Part shown: positions 1-11,760 of the stretch, in pieces | How positions within the stretch are numbered: position 1 is the stretch's first letter | Layout of the letters: each line of letters starts with the position of its first letter | Origin: Euborellia annulipes | Taxonomy: Eukaryota; Arthropoda; Insecta; Dermaptera; Anisolabididae | Length of the DNA stretch: 64,000 bases | Assembly (NCBI GenBank): GCA_023213315.1 | Contig: JAKCPI010005363.1 | Coordinates: 124,001 to 188,000 of the forward strand | Direction of reading: 5' to 3' | Made by a program: the position numbers and the translations under genes | Notes under the pieces: model-generated | Told to the model about the DNA's origin: nothing | Database searches by the model: none | What the model saw: the letters and a program-made list of their open reading frames with translations, nothing else

Positions 1-1
1 C

Positions 2-469
2 CTTTCATCAAATATAAATACAACTGCCTCGGTATGTAGTCATACACTCTGTCCCGCCAATCAGATATCTTTAACCGAAATACAAAAGAGATGTGCACAC
101 TTGGATCGATTTTCCGGTTCTGTTGACCTTAATGAGCCTCACCCCATAGAATTTATTGAAAATATCGAGAAGTTCATTTCGGAACAGGCCGTGCCAGAGA
201 GTCTGCGCATACACACGCTATTGTATTGTGTTAGTGGCAAGGCATTGAAATGGATACAAGAAAATAAGATGGACTATCCTCTTTTTCCCAGTTGGGTTAA
301 AGCTTTTAAAGACAAGTTTTGGGGACTCGATGTCCAACGACAGGTTCGTTATGCCTGTCTTCTACATCCTTTTGATCCGGGAAAAGTCCGCTCTTTTGCC
401 TTACAATTTACGATTACCTATTATGTCCCATTCTTGAATTTGTTTTTTTTTTACCCCGGATTTGTCTAA
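2..469 (+). pseudogene. retroelement gag-like ORF, 3' part, 5' end outside window
   Basis: One frame is open from the window edge to a stop at about 469 (about 155 codons). A leucine codon at 101 was only the first start-like codon inside it. The central part, with an F-x-G-x3-L opening, a P-x-E-F-x-E-x-I-E-K-F helix-like stretch and a buried K-W-I-x-E motif, resembles the capsid region of LTR-retrotransposon gag proteins (Retrotrans_gag type) in pattern only. The end is a low-complexity F-rich tail after an oligo-T run, which suggests truncation or loss of frame. No protease or reverse transcriptase follows in the next kilobases. It could be a domesticated gag-derived exon, but nothing here supports that over decay. 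Confidence 0.45.
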
Positions 470-1229
470 AGATTTAAACCATTTAACCACCCTCTAGTCA
501 ATAATGTTTTTTCAGTTGATTTTTTTAAGTTTTATCAGAGCAAAGGGAAAGTTCCTAGTAACTTCAGTTAGATAAAATATTTCTATAGCAGTTGTAAAAT
601 TCAGAAGTAATGAACCGGACAGTCAACAAATAGTTGAATGTCCAAGTTATATCTATCTTTAAGGAAAATGTAAAGGACATTGCCTTATAAGAAAATTATA
701 AATATTATTAAACATTAGATATAAAATATTATTTTTTAAATTGTAGAATATAAGATTCAATTGAGCAAAGGGAAATTAATTATTTATGACTAGTTTTTTT
801 CTTTTTTTGTTTGGGCTAGGCATCATAGTCCCTTCAGATTAGGTGATGTTGGATGGAGTCTTTATCATCATAAATTGTAGTGTAAGTGGGTTAATTCGAA
901 TTGCTTTCGGCCTGTATGAATAGAATTTGCTGATTATCAATAGCCATTGGGTCATTTTGACTAGTGATGAATCGTCTTTGAAGTTAATATTTAATTCCTG
1001 TAGTATCTACGTAAAACTCAAGTAAGATCTGGACCGTGATAAGTACTCATGTAAGATAATTTAAGGATTTTTTTTAAATTAATATAGTGTCGTTAATTGG
1101 TGAGAATTTTGCTAGGAATTATAAGTTGAATAGTTTTTTTGTCGGAACCTCTGTTGTGTGCAAACTAACCTTTAAATAAATAAATATACATTTCAATACA
1201 GGGGGAGCCCTTGATACTCGACTATAAAA
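470..1229. other. AT-rich intergenic DNA, no gene seen
   Basis: AT-rich sequence with oligo-T runs. No ORF with protein-like composition and no repeat family recognised elsewhere in the window. Confidence 0.5.
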
Positions 1230-1385
1230 CCCAAGGAGCAGTCCTAAGAATACTTCCCAAGGAGCAGTCCTAAGAATACTTCCCAAGGAGCAGTCCTAAG
1301 AATACTTCCCAAGGAGCAGTCCTAAGAATACTTCCCAAGGAGCAGTCCTAAGAATACTTCCCAAGGAGCAGTCCTAAGAATACTT
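1230..1385. repeat. tandem repeat, 26-bp unit x 6
   Basis: Six head-to-tail copies of a 26-bp unit beginning CCCAAGGAGCAGTCC and ending AAGAATACTT. The copies are essentially identical, so the array is young or homogenised. A partial unit (GAAGAATACTT) follows. Confidence 0.95.
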
Positions 1386-2283
1386 CGAAGAATACTTAAT
1401 ATATTATATATTAATTTTCAGGCCCTTGCATAAACAGGATATGATTGTTTGTTGATTGTAAATTTATCCGTAGCGGAAAGACTCATCAGTTGTTGATACA
1501 GGTGTGAAATTTTGAAATGAAAATGTACATGTTTGCATAGAGAACATAGTCAATGGATCTAGGATCAGAATATTGTGAGGATCTCAGCATATAGATACAT
1601 CGATATTACTTTAATTGAATCTAAGGTGTTAATAACTCATTCCTATCATCAGTTAAAAGCAAAGTCTAATTTTATCTATCCTTCATTGCAATTGAATCTT
1701 TGGATACGATCCAGCCTGTATAGAATAATTAGAATCATTTTTTTATCTCCTTTAAAAACCTAACTCCTATGAGAATTGTGTATTTTGGTCTGAATAATCT
1801 TGTATTTTACTTTCCAGTAACACGATGAAAATTGAGTACATTTTTATCAATGCATTTTTTTGAAATCGACCTGAATCAAAGTAGGTTTTTCGTGAAGACA
1901 ACAATGAATTGTCTCACAATAAACCTTAAGCAAAGGGATGTAGAGATATATGAAAATTATGTCAATTTTTTATTGATTTGTTTTTTTGTTTTAATCATAT
2001 TGAATTAAAAAAAAAAAATGATGTATTATTTTTAATATTAATGATATAATTAGAAAGAATTATATATATTTAAAAAAAAAAAAGAGAATTTTTTTTTTAT
2101 AAAAAAAAACTAATTTCTGAAAAAAAAGATTATTATGCTCTAGACTGGCAAGTCAGCTGTTGATAGCTTTTAAAAAAAATTGTAATAATACCAAGAGGTA
2201 CAGAAGTACCGATCGCTTGGAAGGCATTATCAAGAAAAAAAAAAAACAATCTATATCTTATCTTCAAGAATTATGAATTCACC
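1386..2283. other. AT-rich intergenic DNA, no gene seen
   Basis: Low-complexity A/T runs dominate from about 1970. A short more complex patch at 2140-2230 may belong to the weak exon candidate that follows, but no frame holds up across the oligo-A tracts. Confidence 0.4.
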
Positions 2284-2501
2284 TACAAAGAAAAAAAAAA
2301 ACGACTTCTATAACACAAAGCAGCTGGAAAAATTTTCTTGCTCTATTGACTGCACCTCCGAGACCTCATATACTGGACCATCGGGTGGTGTCGTCTTTCC
2401 ATGGTACGCGGTTTCATCTTGACAACTAAAAAGAAACATCACCATCATCACCCAAGAGGACGTGGCGTTTCGAAGGAGAAGGTGGGATCCCATCCAACAA
2501 G
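2284..2501 (+). pseudogene. candidate orphan exon with an in-frame TGA
   Basis: One frame runs across this higher-complexity block and reads like protein, with C-S-I-D-C-T and G-P-S-G-G-V-V-F-P-W stretches. It is broken by TGA after Y-A-V-S-S at about 2420, then continues in the same frame through R-N-I-T-I-I-T-Q-E-D-V-A-F to a GTAAAA donor-like site at 2502. The next candidate exon (2962-3114) is in a compatible phase. I do not recognise the family. Chance, or a decayed gene or viral-type insertion, are the likely alternatives. Confidence 0.25.
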
Positions 2502-2961
2502 TAAAAATACTATATCAATTTTTATTGCAATTGCAAGCATTAGCATATAGCATTAATTTGAACTTTAAATGATTTTTAAGACAATAAATTGAGCTCACAA
2601 AAAGAAATAAAAACTTTCATGAATAATTTTAAACCAACAAAAAAAAATAAAACTAAAATTTATTCAATTAACTAATAATAATAAGATATTTCTATTAAAT
2701 ATTCCTAAAATAAAAAAAATTTTTTTTATAAATATATTCTTAATCCTTATTGTCAATTTGATTAAACAAAAAAAAAAAAGAATTTTTATTAATTCACACC
2801 AAACGTTTTGATTTTTTTATATTCTAATTCAATAAAACTAATCAATAAAAAATTGATTTTTTTGAATAAATCTGAAGCCCGTAATTGCTTATTAAATAAA
2901 CTAAAGTTCTTTTTTAGTAATTTGTTTGTTTTCATGTTTAAATTTGAACTTTCTCTTTCAG

Positions 2962-3114
2962 CCAAAAGACATTTCTCAAAATCTTCCTATACAAGTCCTA
3001 CCCGATAGACTCAGCATAGCAAACTGTACTCCCACGATAAAGAGTTACACCTATTCTTGCCCAACAACGATAATAATTCAATATAAAAGACGAAGCAGAT
3101 ACAATTATAACTAA
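2962..3114 (+). other. candidate terminal exon, family unknown
   Basis: A good acceptor (TTTCTCTTTCAG) precedes an open frame of about 50 codons ending in a stop at 3114. It starts P-K-D-I-S-Q-N-L-P and has two cysteines (N-C-T-P, S-C-P-T) and a basic end (K-R-R-S-R). If joined to the end of the block at 2501 the frame is continuous at phase 0. No homology is recognised and it may be accidental. Confidence 0.25.
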
Positions 3115-3580
3115 TCATTAACTAGATCTATTAACTGATAAATCAAAACATCTTTTATAATCTGTAGAAATTCCTTTAAATCCACCTTTTCGATCGGGTC
3201 TCTCAGTTGATCCATTAGGGGGTCCTTGTTTTCTCTTATCCCCACCCGCGATTTGGGCAAAATAAGGTTATACAATAATTAGCTATCTGAAGTATAAGAA
3301 AAGCTTCGTGAAGTTAGCAACTTAATAAAGGCATCATTTATAAAAATTATTTAAAATTAAAATAATTAATTTAAGCTAATTAAATTAAAAGAAAAAACTA
3401 AAAATTTCTAAAAAATATTTCATCCCTTAAGCTTAAGTCTTATACCGAACTTATTACGATCTGGGCCCTTATTTAATCATATGATTGATTAGCTTAACTT
3501 ATTATGCACGATCAACAAACTTTAAAAATGTCCATTAATAAGCCCACAATCTTCCGTTCAAGCACTATTGACCCTCCCGG

Positions 3581-3789
3581 CAGGGCCGGATCTAGGAGAG
3601 GGGGGGGGGGGCAGTGGGTGCATTTGTCCCGGGCGGCAGATATCAGGGGGCGGCAATTAAAGAAATATTTACTAAAAAAAAGGTAAAATGATATGAATTT
3701 TGTAATTTTGTATAGAAAATTTTAAGGAAGGGGCAGCATATTAAAATTTTGCCCCCCCCCCCTAAAAAAACCTCGTAGTTCCGGCCCTG
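3581..3789. mobile_element. hAT-like MITE, 209 bp, 8-bp TSD CCTCCCGG
   Basis: Ends are CAGGGCCGGATCTA and the near-complement GTAGTTCCGGCCCTG. The element is flanked by identical 8-bp duplications CCTCCCGG (3573-3580 and 3790-3797), the size made by hAT transposases. The interior has opposed poly-G and poly-C tracts and no coding capacity. Confidence 0.85.
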
Positions 3790-4051
3790 CCTCCCGGTAT
3801 AGAGAGAAAGTATTGGATTTATGTCAAAAATTCCTGTCGAATTGTTGATGAAAAAGTCATAGTCTACTAGCTTATCCGAGGGATAACTAGTTAATTAGAT
3901 GTGAAGAAACCGGCCCTAAGACTATTGATATATAGAAGAAAAAGAAGTTAAAAAAAAACTCGAAAAAAACATTATTTCCATCCCAGAAGTAAACTTCCTT
4001 CATATGTTTTCTCATTATTTCCATATTTTTCAGTAGTAAAAGCCATTGGTG

Positions 4052-4104
4052 TCCTCGGGCTTGGTGTAGTGGCTAGCGTGCTGGCCTTCTATACCAAGAG
4101 CATC
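4052..4104 (+). repeat. tRNA-derived SINE, 5' fragment
   Basis: Begins with the family head CCTCGGGCTTGGTGTAGTGG, which holds an A-box-like sequence. It is truncated before the B box. Full relatives are at 7917-8160 and 29367-29630. Confidence 0.7.
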
Positions 4105-4117
4105 TAAAAAATTAATT

Positions 4118-4445
4118 CCATTTTGAATTTTAATCAAAATCATTGGAGCGAATTTTGAGAAAATAAAAAAAAAAAATACTGCATAAAGTGCATCAATAAA
4201 GTACTAGTACTCTTTGGCCGATTTGGCTCAAAAGCTTCGTGTCACCTCCCAAGGGGGTACCTAACTTTAATATAAATTTTCAACCTCCTAACTCTTTTCG
4301 TTCTTGAGATAATTTTTTCACAGACACCCAGACAGACCATGATGCGAAAACCACTTTTATTTAGACTCAGGGGACCTCAAAACGTGTATATCCATCAAAA
4401 CCTCGACATGGAATTTTCGACATGAATTCAATATTTTCTATATTT
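4118..4445 (+). repeat. dispersed repeat R1, about 330 bp
   Basis: Shares, in the same order, CATTGGAGCGAATTTTGAGA, TTTGGCCGATTT, AAAAGCTT, a CAGACAGACC patch, GACTCAGGGG and TCTATCCATCAAAA-type blocks with copies at 29700-29905 (minus), 53013-53215 and 63330-63718. No coding capacity and no clear termini. The class is unknown to me. Confidence 0.65.
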
Positions 4446-6889
4446 ATATACAAAAAAATCAATGTAAAAAATTCTCTTCGCTTCATTACAAATTCATAGA
4501 CCAATGGTTCGGTTCCCGACCGAGACAATTTTTTTCTCATATATCCGAGTAATATATTTTTTTAATTTTTAAAAGCATATGCTAATTTAATTTTAATATA
4601 AGCGATTTTTGAAAAAAAAAAAAAGAAATAAAGTTTTTTTTTATTAAGTTTCAATCAATAAAATAAATTATAACCTTTCATTCTAGAGCTAATTGAACGT
4701 AAAATAAATACTCAATCATTATAACAAATAAGCTTTTTTTTCAACTACAATTAATCTAATACTACTTTTTTTTATAGAGCAATTATATCAAGCTCGCAAT
4801 AACTTGACTTTCAAGATTTAAAACAAATTTAAAGAAGAAAACAAAAACACTATAACCTTGAACTTCTTTATTTTAGTGATTTAATTTTATAGAAAAATGT
4901 TTATTTGATAGGAAATTTTCAAGAGTCGACCACACACGTAACTGCAAACTTGACAAGCATGCCCGTGCAATCTTTTTGTACAAGTAAACTGTAGTGTCGT
5001 CTTTAGGAGAATTTTGGGCAAGCATTTTAATTGTTCAAGCCGCTTGATGCCAGAATGAATTTTAATCATGGTCAAGCATATTTGCGCAAGCAAAACTCTC
5101 CGCAATTTTATAGAGGGCTTGACATTTGATATTTATTTAATTTATATTAATTCACACTGTAAAAAAAAATATGAATTTTCAATCATTTTTCATATACTTC
5201 GGTGATTTAATATTAATATACCCAGGATATGAAATAAAATTAATATAAAAGTTTATGGACAAATTACCAACTTTTAAACTTATCTTTTTCTTTGTGTGCC
5301 GCCAAATTTTGAAATCGTTAAAAGTGTACCGCGACAAGTTGAGAATCACTGGTATAAACGTTCTCAAATAACTCGACTACCTCAAGGAATTTTTATTAAT
5401 ATTATTTTATAATTATTTTAAGGAAACTTGAAATTATTCTTTTAAAATTTATTTCACAAATCTAAATTTATTAAATTCTGGTTTGAAATTCGCGCTCTAA
5501 ACTATTTAAATATTTATGAAGTCATACTAATTAAATAATTTTTATAAAGTAATTCAACTAAATAGCTATAAAAATTAAAATTAAAATTAACAATTTTTAC
5601 CAAAATAATTAATTTTAAAATATACAAGAAATTTGTTAGGTTGGCAACAAATTGAACTTTCTCATATATATTCATAAACAGTTTATGAAACAGAGTTCCT
5701 ATACTTGTATAGGAAGTTTTCTTGAAAATTTTTAAAAGTGCATTTAATATTTCAATTTAAATATTAATATTTATTGTGTCTCTGTTTAGGGCAAATATTT
5801 CTTATTATCTTCGAATAAGCAACCTTCCTAGTTTGACATTTTTAGGTTAATTTTCGGCATAAGCTATTTCTTGAACAAGCATGTTTGTGCCGAAGGGAAT
5901 TTGTGCATGCTGGTTCAAAAAGATGACACATGCAGGACCGAAATGTAATATTATTGTAGGCCTAATTTAAAAATGAATAAAAAATTTAAGTGTTTTTTGA
6001 AAACTATTTTTAAAAACGTTAACCCCGTATATTTGGAGAGGGTTGGGTTTTAAAAAACAAATGTCAAGGCGAGCCACCTTCAAGGTTTGCTTAACCGGCC
6101 GGTTTAACTGTCGCCTGATTATTCCTGTTAGCAATCAGAACTTCGAAGAAGAACCGATGAATCAATTTATTTATAAAGATGACGAAGTCTCTTTTTTAAT
6201 ACCTGCCCCCCCCCCCTCCCACTCCGTGTTTGTTTCAATCACGTTAGAAAAATACCGCAGCACCAGAAACCCAATCTCCAATAAGTCATCTGGCAAATGG
6301 CCTTGTTTCTTTTTTTTATCGTAAAATTATCTATTAAATAAAATGAATAAGAAGAAATAAAAAGAGGATAGAGAAGAAGAGAAGTTCGCATTATTCGATT
6401 GATTTCTTAATCGAATCATTTGAAAATGTTTGACATTTCAAGGATTCGTTTCCTAAATATATGGAAGGAATTCTTTTTTTTTTTTAACTAAGATCTATTA
6501 AATTTTTATTATATACGAAAAAACTTCATTAACGGCTGATTTTTAATTCTAATTAGGATGAAAACCTTGGCAAAGAAAAGTTAAATAGATTTTAAATATA
6601 TTAGTCTATATGAATAAAAAAAATACTTCCTTTTACGTTTAAGTTTATAAAAAAAAATGGAATATGTTAATCTAAAAATAATAATTCCTAGAATGTAGTG
6701 GAAAAACGAATAAGCAAGGAACTAGAAATGAAGTAATTAAGTTACAAGAAGTTAATTAAAAATATGTGAAAATGAATTTTATTAATTTAGCACTCCCTCT
6801 AACAATGTAAGTAAGGGTGGATATAAGAGGGGTAAAGGGGGTAATTATCCCCCCACCCTCCCGAGGTTTGAGAAAAATAAAAGCCAAGG
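4446..6889. other. AT-rich intergenic DNA with a hAT relic
   Basis: No gene seen. Positions 5283-5352 match the right end of the hAT-type element at 21588-22771 (GTGTGCCGCCAAATTTTGAA and GTTGAGAATCACTG). The short open frames at 4887-5105 and 6043-6324 have no protein-like features. Confidence 0.5.
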
Positions 6890-6896
6890 GGCGGGG

Positions 6897-6990
6897 AATC
6901 GGTCCTCAGGCAGTCCGATGAATATTTATTTAAATCATTTGCACACCAAATGGTATATGAATAAATAAGATGCCGAAAAGATTTAAAAAA
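6897..6990 (+). repeat. SINE 3' fragment
   Basis: Carries the family body CAGGCAGTCCGATGA, the CACACCAAATGG repeat and the GATGCCGAAAAGA tail without the tRNA-like head. Confidence 0.6.
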
Positions 6991-7916
6991 TAAATAAGAA
7001 AAAGAATACAAATTTTCCTTCTAACTGAGGATATTACCCAAAAAATCACTCTCTGAGGAAATCTAGTTCACAACTACTGAAATCTAGTGAAAATTCTTAT
7101 CTTATAATAATAATAATAAAAAGTTTTCATAACCGTAATTGTGCAGTGAAACATTTTATTATCTCATTATTGTCACTAAATCAGATCCTCTTCTCTTTTA
7201 TGATATAATTATTTATTGTTATGAAAAGTGTGTGTTTCGTACAATAGTACATGTCGAATGCAATAGAAAGGCGTTGACCCCTATTATAAAGGTTGAGAGT
7301 TCGAATATCAAGGAAAAAGGAACGTAATTTCTCATTTACTCAAATGATTAAAAGTTGTAATGGTGCTAAAAAAAAATATGAGAGAATCTCCTTTCGTTAT
7401 TTTAAAATTACTCTGGATTTGTTCATCATCGCCGGATATCATGGAACTAATTAATCCAAATTTCGAAAGAAAAAGAGTGGGAAGAGAAATTTGATGTATT
7501 GACAATGTTATATATTGATAACCGTAAAAATCAAGGGGTGTGAGTTCGAATCTCACGCAATGCGATCAAAATTTATTTAAAACAATTGGCTTCCAATAGA
7601 AACCAGAGTTGGGCAATATCCAGATACAAGTGTTGTTTTTCTTCCTTTCTGAATCAAGTTCTTGAGAGGTATCCTTCTGCCTGCATAAGATTTTAAACAT
7701 TCTAAACTAGGCGAGGTGGTTATCTACTATAGAAGACTAAGTTTCCGAAATATTTGAATTTAATTCTTTTACCGTGTAAATACAATAAATTATAATACTA
7801 GAAAATAAGCAAGTCTATCATCAATAAATCTTCAGTCTCATATTAAGTCTTTTGGGTCCTATTTTGTAAAATTTTATACGTATAAGTAAATATGTATTTA
7901 TATTCCCCCCACCCCT
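6991..7916. other. AT-rich intergenic DNA, no gene seen
   Basis: A B-box-like GAGTTCGAATCTCACGCAA at about 7541 is an isolated tRNA-like scrap. Nothing else is recognised. Confidence 0.4.
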
Positions 7917-8160
7917 GCCCTCGGGCTTGGTGTAGTTGGCAGGGCGCCTGTCTTGTTTACCAAGGGTCGAGGGTTTGGATCCCAGGCAGTCCGAAGATTT
8001 TATTTAAGCCATTTGGATACCAAATGGCTTAAATGAGAATGCCTGGGCACCAAATATATATATATTCATAAATAACGGTTATCGTAAAAAGTCTTATATG
8101 GCCTGAGTTGCCGAGAAGACTGCGCGTGAGTGTGAGTGTGAATGGGAAAAAAGTGTGAAT
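7917..8160 (+). repeat. full-length tRNA-derived SINE
   Basis: The head has an A-box-like TTGGTGTAGTTGG and a B-box-like GGGTTTGGATCCC, followed by the family body (CAGGCAGTCCGAAGA, TTTGGATACCAAATGG, ATAACGGTTATCG, GGCCTGAGTTGCCGA) and a GTGTGAGTGTGAAT tail. The layout is that of a Pol III SINE. Copies at 29367 and 39088 share all blocks. Confidence 0.8.
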
Positions 8161-9797
8161 TTTTTTATGAAAAAAAAAAATCCCCCAACCCTTGTGACTT
8201 TGGCTTGCAAAACTGTTTTTTATTTATACTCTATGGAATATGAGTTTAACGTCAATGCCAAAGTAATATTTTTGAAAAAATTTTGAGGTTTTGTATGTCA
8301 AAACGAAAAACAAATATTTTGCGAAAAATATCTAAAAAGTAAAAATGTATCTTTTGTAAGTCGAGATAACCAAAAATTCATTGTATCTTGTATTTAGATA
8401 CTTTTTTTTTAAATATCTTGCACAACTCTGATTAAAACGGGGTCTAATGTCCCTTTATGCAAAAATTTTATTAATTGAGTTAGTGAATTTGGAAGCAATT
8501 AAAGATGAAATAATTTTTTTTTCTTTTTATTGCCGACGTTTCGGTAAGCTCATCCTTCCTCAGGCCAAATCAGTTTAAACTCAGATGGCATGTATAAAAC
8601 CGATAATAATTTAATCATAACCTTTAGGTGATTTCAAAAAGCTTTTCTATAATTTATCAAGAAAAAGAGTTTGTTGTTTAAATAATTCTCCATCTGTTCT
8701 GATCTCACAATAATTATTTCTGAAATGTTTTCCTCATCAAATTCTGGCTACGCCTAGATAAAGATTTGAATAAATAATAAGGAAGATTTTATATGTAAAT
8801 GTTTAAAAACAAAACATTTAACATCTACGATTTCAAAAGAGCTGAATCTTTAAAGGATGACTAAATTATTTAGCAATAGCGCGGGTATTGAAATATTTAG
8901 ATATTTGAATAAATATTTGAGAAAAAAGAAATTAAATTAAAATAAGAATATAATTTTAATTACAATAAGAAATTGGAATATTTTAGAGTAGTGGTATTTA
9001 AACCATGAAGGGTGATGCGTTACATTTTGAGAACTCTCAAAAGGCGTAACCAAACGGACATGAGATATGAGTGAAAACAGATTGTCTTTCTGAGGGCCCA
9101 AAATTAATTGACAGCCAAATAATTTAGAAAAATTTGTTCGGATCGAGAAACGAATCTCAACCAATTAGCACACGAAACAAGATTGCCTCTGTCTACAAAA
9201 CATAACTATAGATGTTTTGGTGTCAGTTTTATTCACATTGCTTTATAATTATGTCAATCAAACACCATGACACTTATTTTATCGACATGATATGCCATTC
9301 TTTCCAGTGCCTCTACTACATATTGAAGGATTAGGGTCGTAGCCAGGAAGAGGTTAAAACCCTCTCGCAAAAATCCAAAAATAAATAATAAATAAATAAA
9401 ATAATATTAGAGGGAACAAAAAAATGTTAACTACAGGAGAAGGAGCAGGTACATCCAAAAATAAAAAGCCTCCAATTGTCACAATCCAACAAGACGTTTC
9501 GGGATAATTGTATTGTTCTGTCCTTCAAAAGTGTTAATGTCCCGGGGTATGTCGTATGGGCAAATACTTGCATATTTATAAAATAATAATAATAATAATA
9601 ATAAATAAATTTTTATTCAAATAGGAACATTATAACAATAAATTACAAAGTACAACAAACACATGAATAAATATATATACTTGCATATTTATATATTATA
9701 TGTTCCATAAATTTTATGAGGCAGTAATCCTCATTTTTAAAGCATTTAGGCCACACCAAATTGGGCCTTTTGTGCCTGTGGGGTGAGATCTTTTCCC
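8161..9797. other. AT-rich intergenic DNA with one degraded hammerhead-like site
   Basis: On the minus strand, 8522-8568 reads CUGAGGA, a degraded stem II, then GAAACGUC flanked by near-complementary GGC/GCC ends. A remnant of a CAGGGGCGTAGCC-type MITE end lies at about 9330, and an (AAT)n run at 9583-9608. No gene seen. Confidence 0.45.
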
Positions 9798-10048
9798 CAG
9801 TGGCGTCATTTCAACTTTTTCTTGGGGGGGTCAAACATTTTTTTTTTCTTAAAATTTACTTACAAATGGGTACTCAAATTTAGCCAAAACATATTTAATT
9901 TAATTAATTGTTTAATTTTGTACAGTTTGTATACTCGTAGATGTATTTTGGAGCATTTTTTTTAGAATAATATAAAATTTTATAAAAATCAGAGCCCTTG
10001 GGGGGGGGGCAAATGCCCCCCCTGCCCCCCCCCCAAATGACGCCACTG
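9798..10048. mobile_element. hAT-like MITE, 251 bp, 8-bp TSD CTTTTCCC
   Basis: Terminal repeats are CAGTGGCGTCATTT and AAATGACGCCACTG. Exact 8-bp target duplications CTTTTCCC lie at 9790-9797 and 10049-10056. Interior poly-G and poly-C tracts; no coding. Confidence 0.9.
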
Positions 10049-10103
10049 CTTTTCCCACTTTCCTACCCTAAGAGGAGACTTCGGCAATGTTGAATTATAT
10101 GGG

Positions 10104-10169
10104 CGGCAAGCTGGATTCGAACCCGAGCCATGTTGAGACTTTGGACTTCCTAATCCAGAGCCACTTGCC
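10104..10169 (-). pseudogene. tRNA-like pseudogene
   Basis: On the minus strand the ends can pair over seven positions (GGCAAGT with GCTTGCC, last pair G-T) and a perfect B box GGTTCGAATCC is present. At 66 nt, with no convincing D or anticodon stem, it is not a functional tRNA. It may be the head of an unrecognised SINE, since unusually complex sequence continues on the plus strand to about 10530. Confidence 0.4.
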
Positions 10170-10678
10170 TCCTCGAGTTGTTCAATATTATTTGAAATTC
10201 CTATCGAGATTCCCGTTTATTTACCTGAGGTTCTTTCGTGTGCGAAGACACCTCAAACCCAAACGGCATCTGGCCGAGGCCATCTACCGGCACGCCGTAA
10301 AGTTACACTATTTCCTATCTCTAACTCCTCCTCCTGCCTTCGTTTCTAATGAACAAATAGCACCGACTCCTTTCGAAGAATGCATCACTGAGAGGGAACC
10401 TTCCTTACGTCCCTTCCAAAGGGCGGGATGTCACAGCAACTCCCTCTCCTCGTAGAGTTGCCTGGAGGCTATTGTGGTGAGATCCAATATTCCAATCCAG
10501 GGCTTGCTTGAGGATTTGTTTACATTAAATCCCTCCAGGTTTAATTATTAACAACCTTTAAAATTTATTGTTTTTTGTATAATAAGTAGCTATACAAAAA
10601 CAACTAGTTAACTCAGTAGAAGAATGTCGATGGCTGAGTGGTAATTATTAGGAAGGAAATGTATGGCCGCCAGAAAGT
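10170..10678. other. higher-complexity block of unknown nature
   Basis: More GC-rich than its surroundings. An open plus-strand frame from 10087 to 10455 crosses it and the tRNA-like sequence, but shows no recognisable domain and is probably accidental. No splice context is convincing. Confidence 0.35.
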
Positions 10679-10698
10679 GATAAAGAAACTCTATTTGA

Positions 10699-10747
10699 TT
10701 ATCGTCGACGTTTCGGGATCACGTCGATCCCATCTTCAGGACGATAA
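10699..10747 (-). ncRNA. minimal hammerhead-like ribozyme motif (left arm)
   Basis: Minus strand: stem I UUAUCGUC, core CUGAAGA, stem II GGGAUC/GAUCCC closed on a GACGU loop, GAA, ACGU, C17, then GACGAUAA closing stem I over 8 bp. The ACGU is self-complementary, so stem III could form only between two molecules. An extra U sits between CUGAAGA and stem II. Confidence 0.55.
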
Positions 10748-11240
10748 ACTGTTATTGTTGCTTAGATGGATGCAATTTTGGTTCATACAAAATAAATAAT
10801 TAAATTTGTATATACCATTATATCAGTAGGGTATCCAGGTGGGAGCGAAAGGGGGCGCCGCCCCCTCCGCCCCAGGCGCATCAAGCTTTGGGCCCTCGCG
10901 CATTCCCTTTTTCCCAAAATCTCCGGCTTTTTTTTTAAATTTCATAATAAATTCCTTTCATATTAGGCTACCGGAGAAAAATTACAAAAAAAGCTCGAAA
11001 GAGATTCGAATACTAAAAAAAAAAAGTTCTAACGAAAAACGGCGCCCCCAGTTGAGCTTCGCCCCTCCGCCCTCAAAGGCTAGTTACGCCGCTGCATTAG
11101 CTGTATATGAGAATTGCCGTAGGCGCATGGGCTATATTTTTAATTTGCCACAAATTAAATATACATCTAATGGTATATGCAAATTTAATTATTTGTTTTG
11201 TATTATCTAAAATTGCATCTATCTAAGCAACAACAACAGT

Positions 11241-11289
11241 TTATCGTCCTGAAGATGGGATCGACGTGATCCCGAAACGTCGACGATAA
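11241..11289 (+). ncRNA. minimal hammerhead-like ribozyme motif (right arm)
   Basis: Inverted partner of the site at 10699-10747 with the same pairings: 8-bp stem I, 6-bp stem II, self-complementary ACGU for an intermolecular stem III, and C at the expected cleavage position. Activity is not shown by sequence. Confidence 0.55.
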
Positions 11290-11524
11290 TCAAATAGAGT
11301 TTCTTTAACTAGTTAACTCTTCGCATAATTGCTCTAATTCTGTATTCTTCATAATTTTAAATCCTCCTCCCACCATGCTCTGATTACTCTTTTTCTCAAC
11401 CCAAATTGGATGGTTTATTCGAAATTTAGATTTTAATTCGTGAATCAAATAGTGTTGGATGGGTTGGGGTGGGGCGGTGGGGCGCATGCCCCCTTCCCTT
11501 GTGGGGGGCCCTCCTTCGGCCGCA

Positions 11525-11530
11525 TATAAA
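11525..11530 (+). promoter_or_regulatory. TATA box of the chitin deacetylase gene
   Basis: TATAAA in an unusually GC-rich stretch, 179 bp upstream of the start codon. A start site near 11555-11560 would give a 5' leader of about 150 nt with no upstream ATG noted in a strong context. Confidence 0.6.
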
Positions 11531-11708
11531 AGAAGCAGATGGCGCCTGAGCGCGGCCCATAAGAATAGACCCAAGAGGAGCAAAGCAATTCCAGTGAAGA
11601 GAAAGTGCCAAGAACAGCTCAAGAACGCCTTCTACTGCGCATGCGCCGTTCGAACTAATAAATAGACTCCCTCTGCGGCCGCCAACTGGCTGTTGGGCTG
11701 TTGCTAGC

Positions 11709-11760
11709 ATGGCGCTCACTCCTCACGCGCTTCTTCTGCTCCTTCTTCTCTCCATTTCAT
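11709..11760 (+). CDS. CDA2: CDA2 exon 1, signal peptide
   Basis: Encodes M-A-L-T-P-H-A followed by seven leucines and S-I-S, a classic secretory signal core. The donor is GTAAGT at 11761. It ends with one base of a codon that the next exon completes. The start was chosen because it lies downstream of the TATA box and opens directly into the hydrophobic core. Confidence 0.85.

Larger units (their letters stand above)
10679..11307. mobile_element. fold-back element with hammerhead-like motifs in both arms
   Basis: The left arm (10679-10826) is matched in inverse by 11151-11307, starting AAACTCTATTTGATTATCG and ending with its complement. Each arm contains one minus/plus hammerhead-like site. 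The middle (about 10827-11095) is a GC-rich insert ending GGCTAGTTACGCCGCTG, like the right end of a CAGCGGCGTAAC-type MITE, so one transposon appears to have landed in the loop of another. Confidence 0.75.

Noticed and set aside
2417..2422. Selenocysteine recoding of the in-frame TGA
   Set aside because: No known selenoprotein motif surrounds it, and no SECIS-like hairpin was identified; decay is simpler.
10087..10455. 122-codon protein gene
   Set aside because: The frame begins in a tRNA-like sequence, lacks any recognisable domain and has no splice or promoter context.
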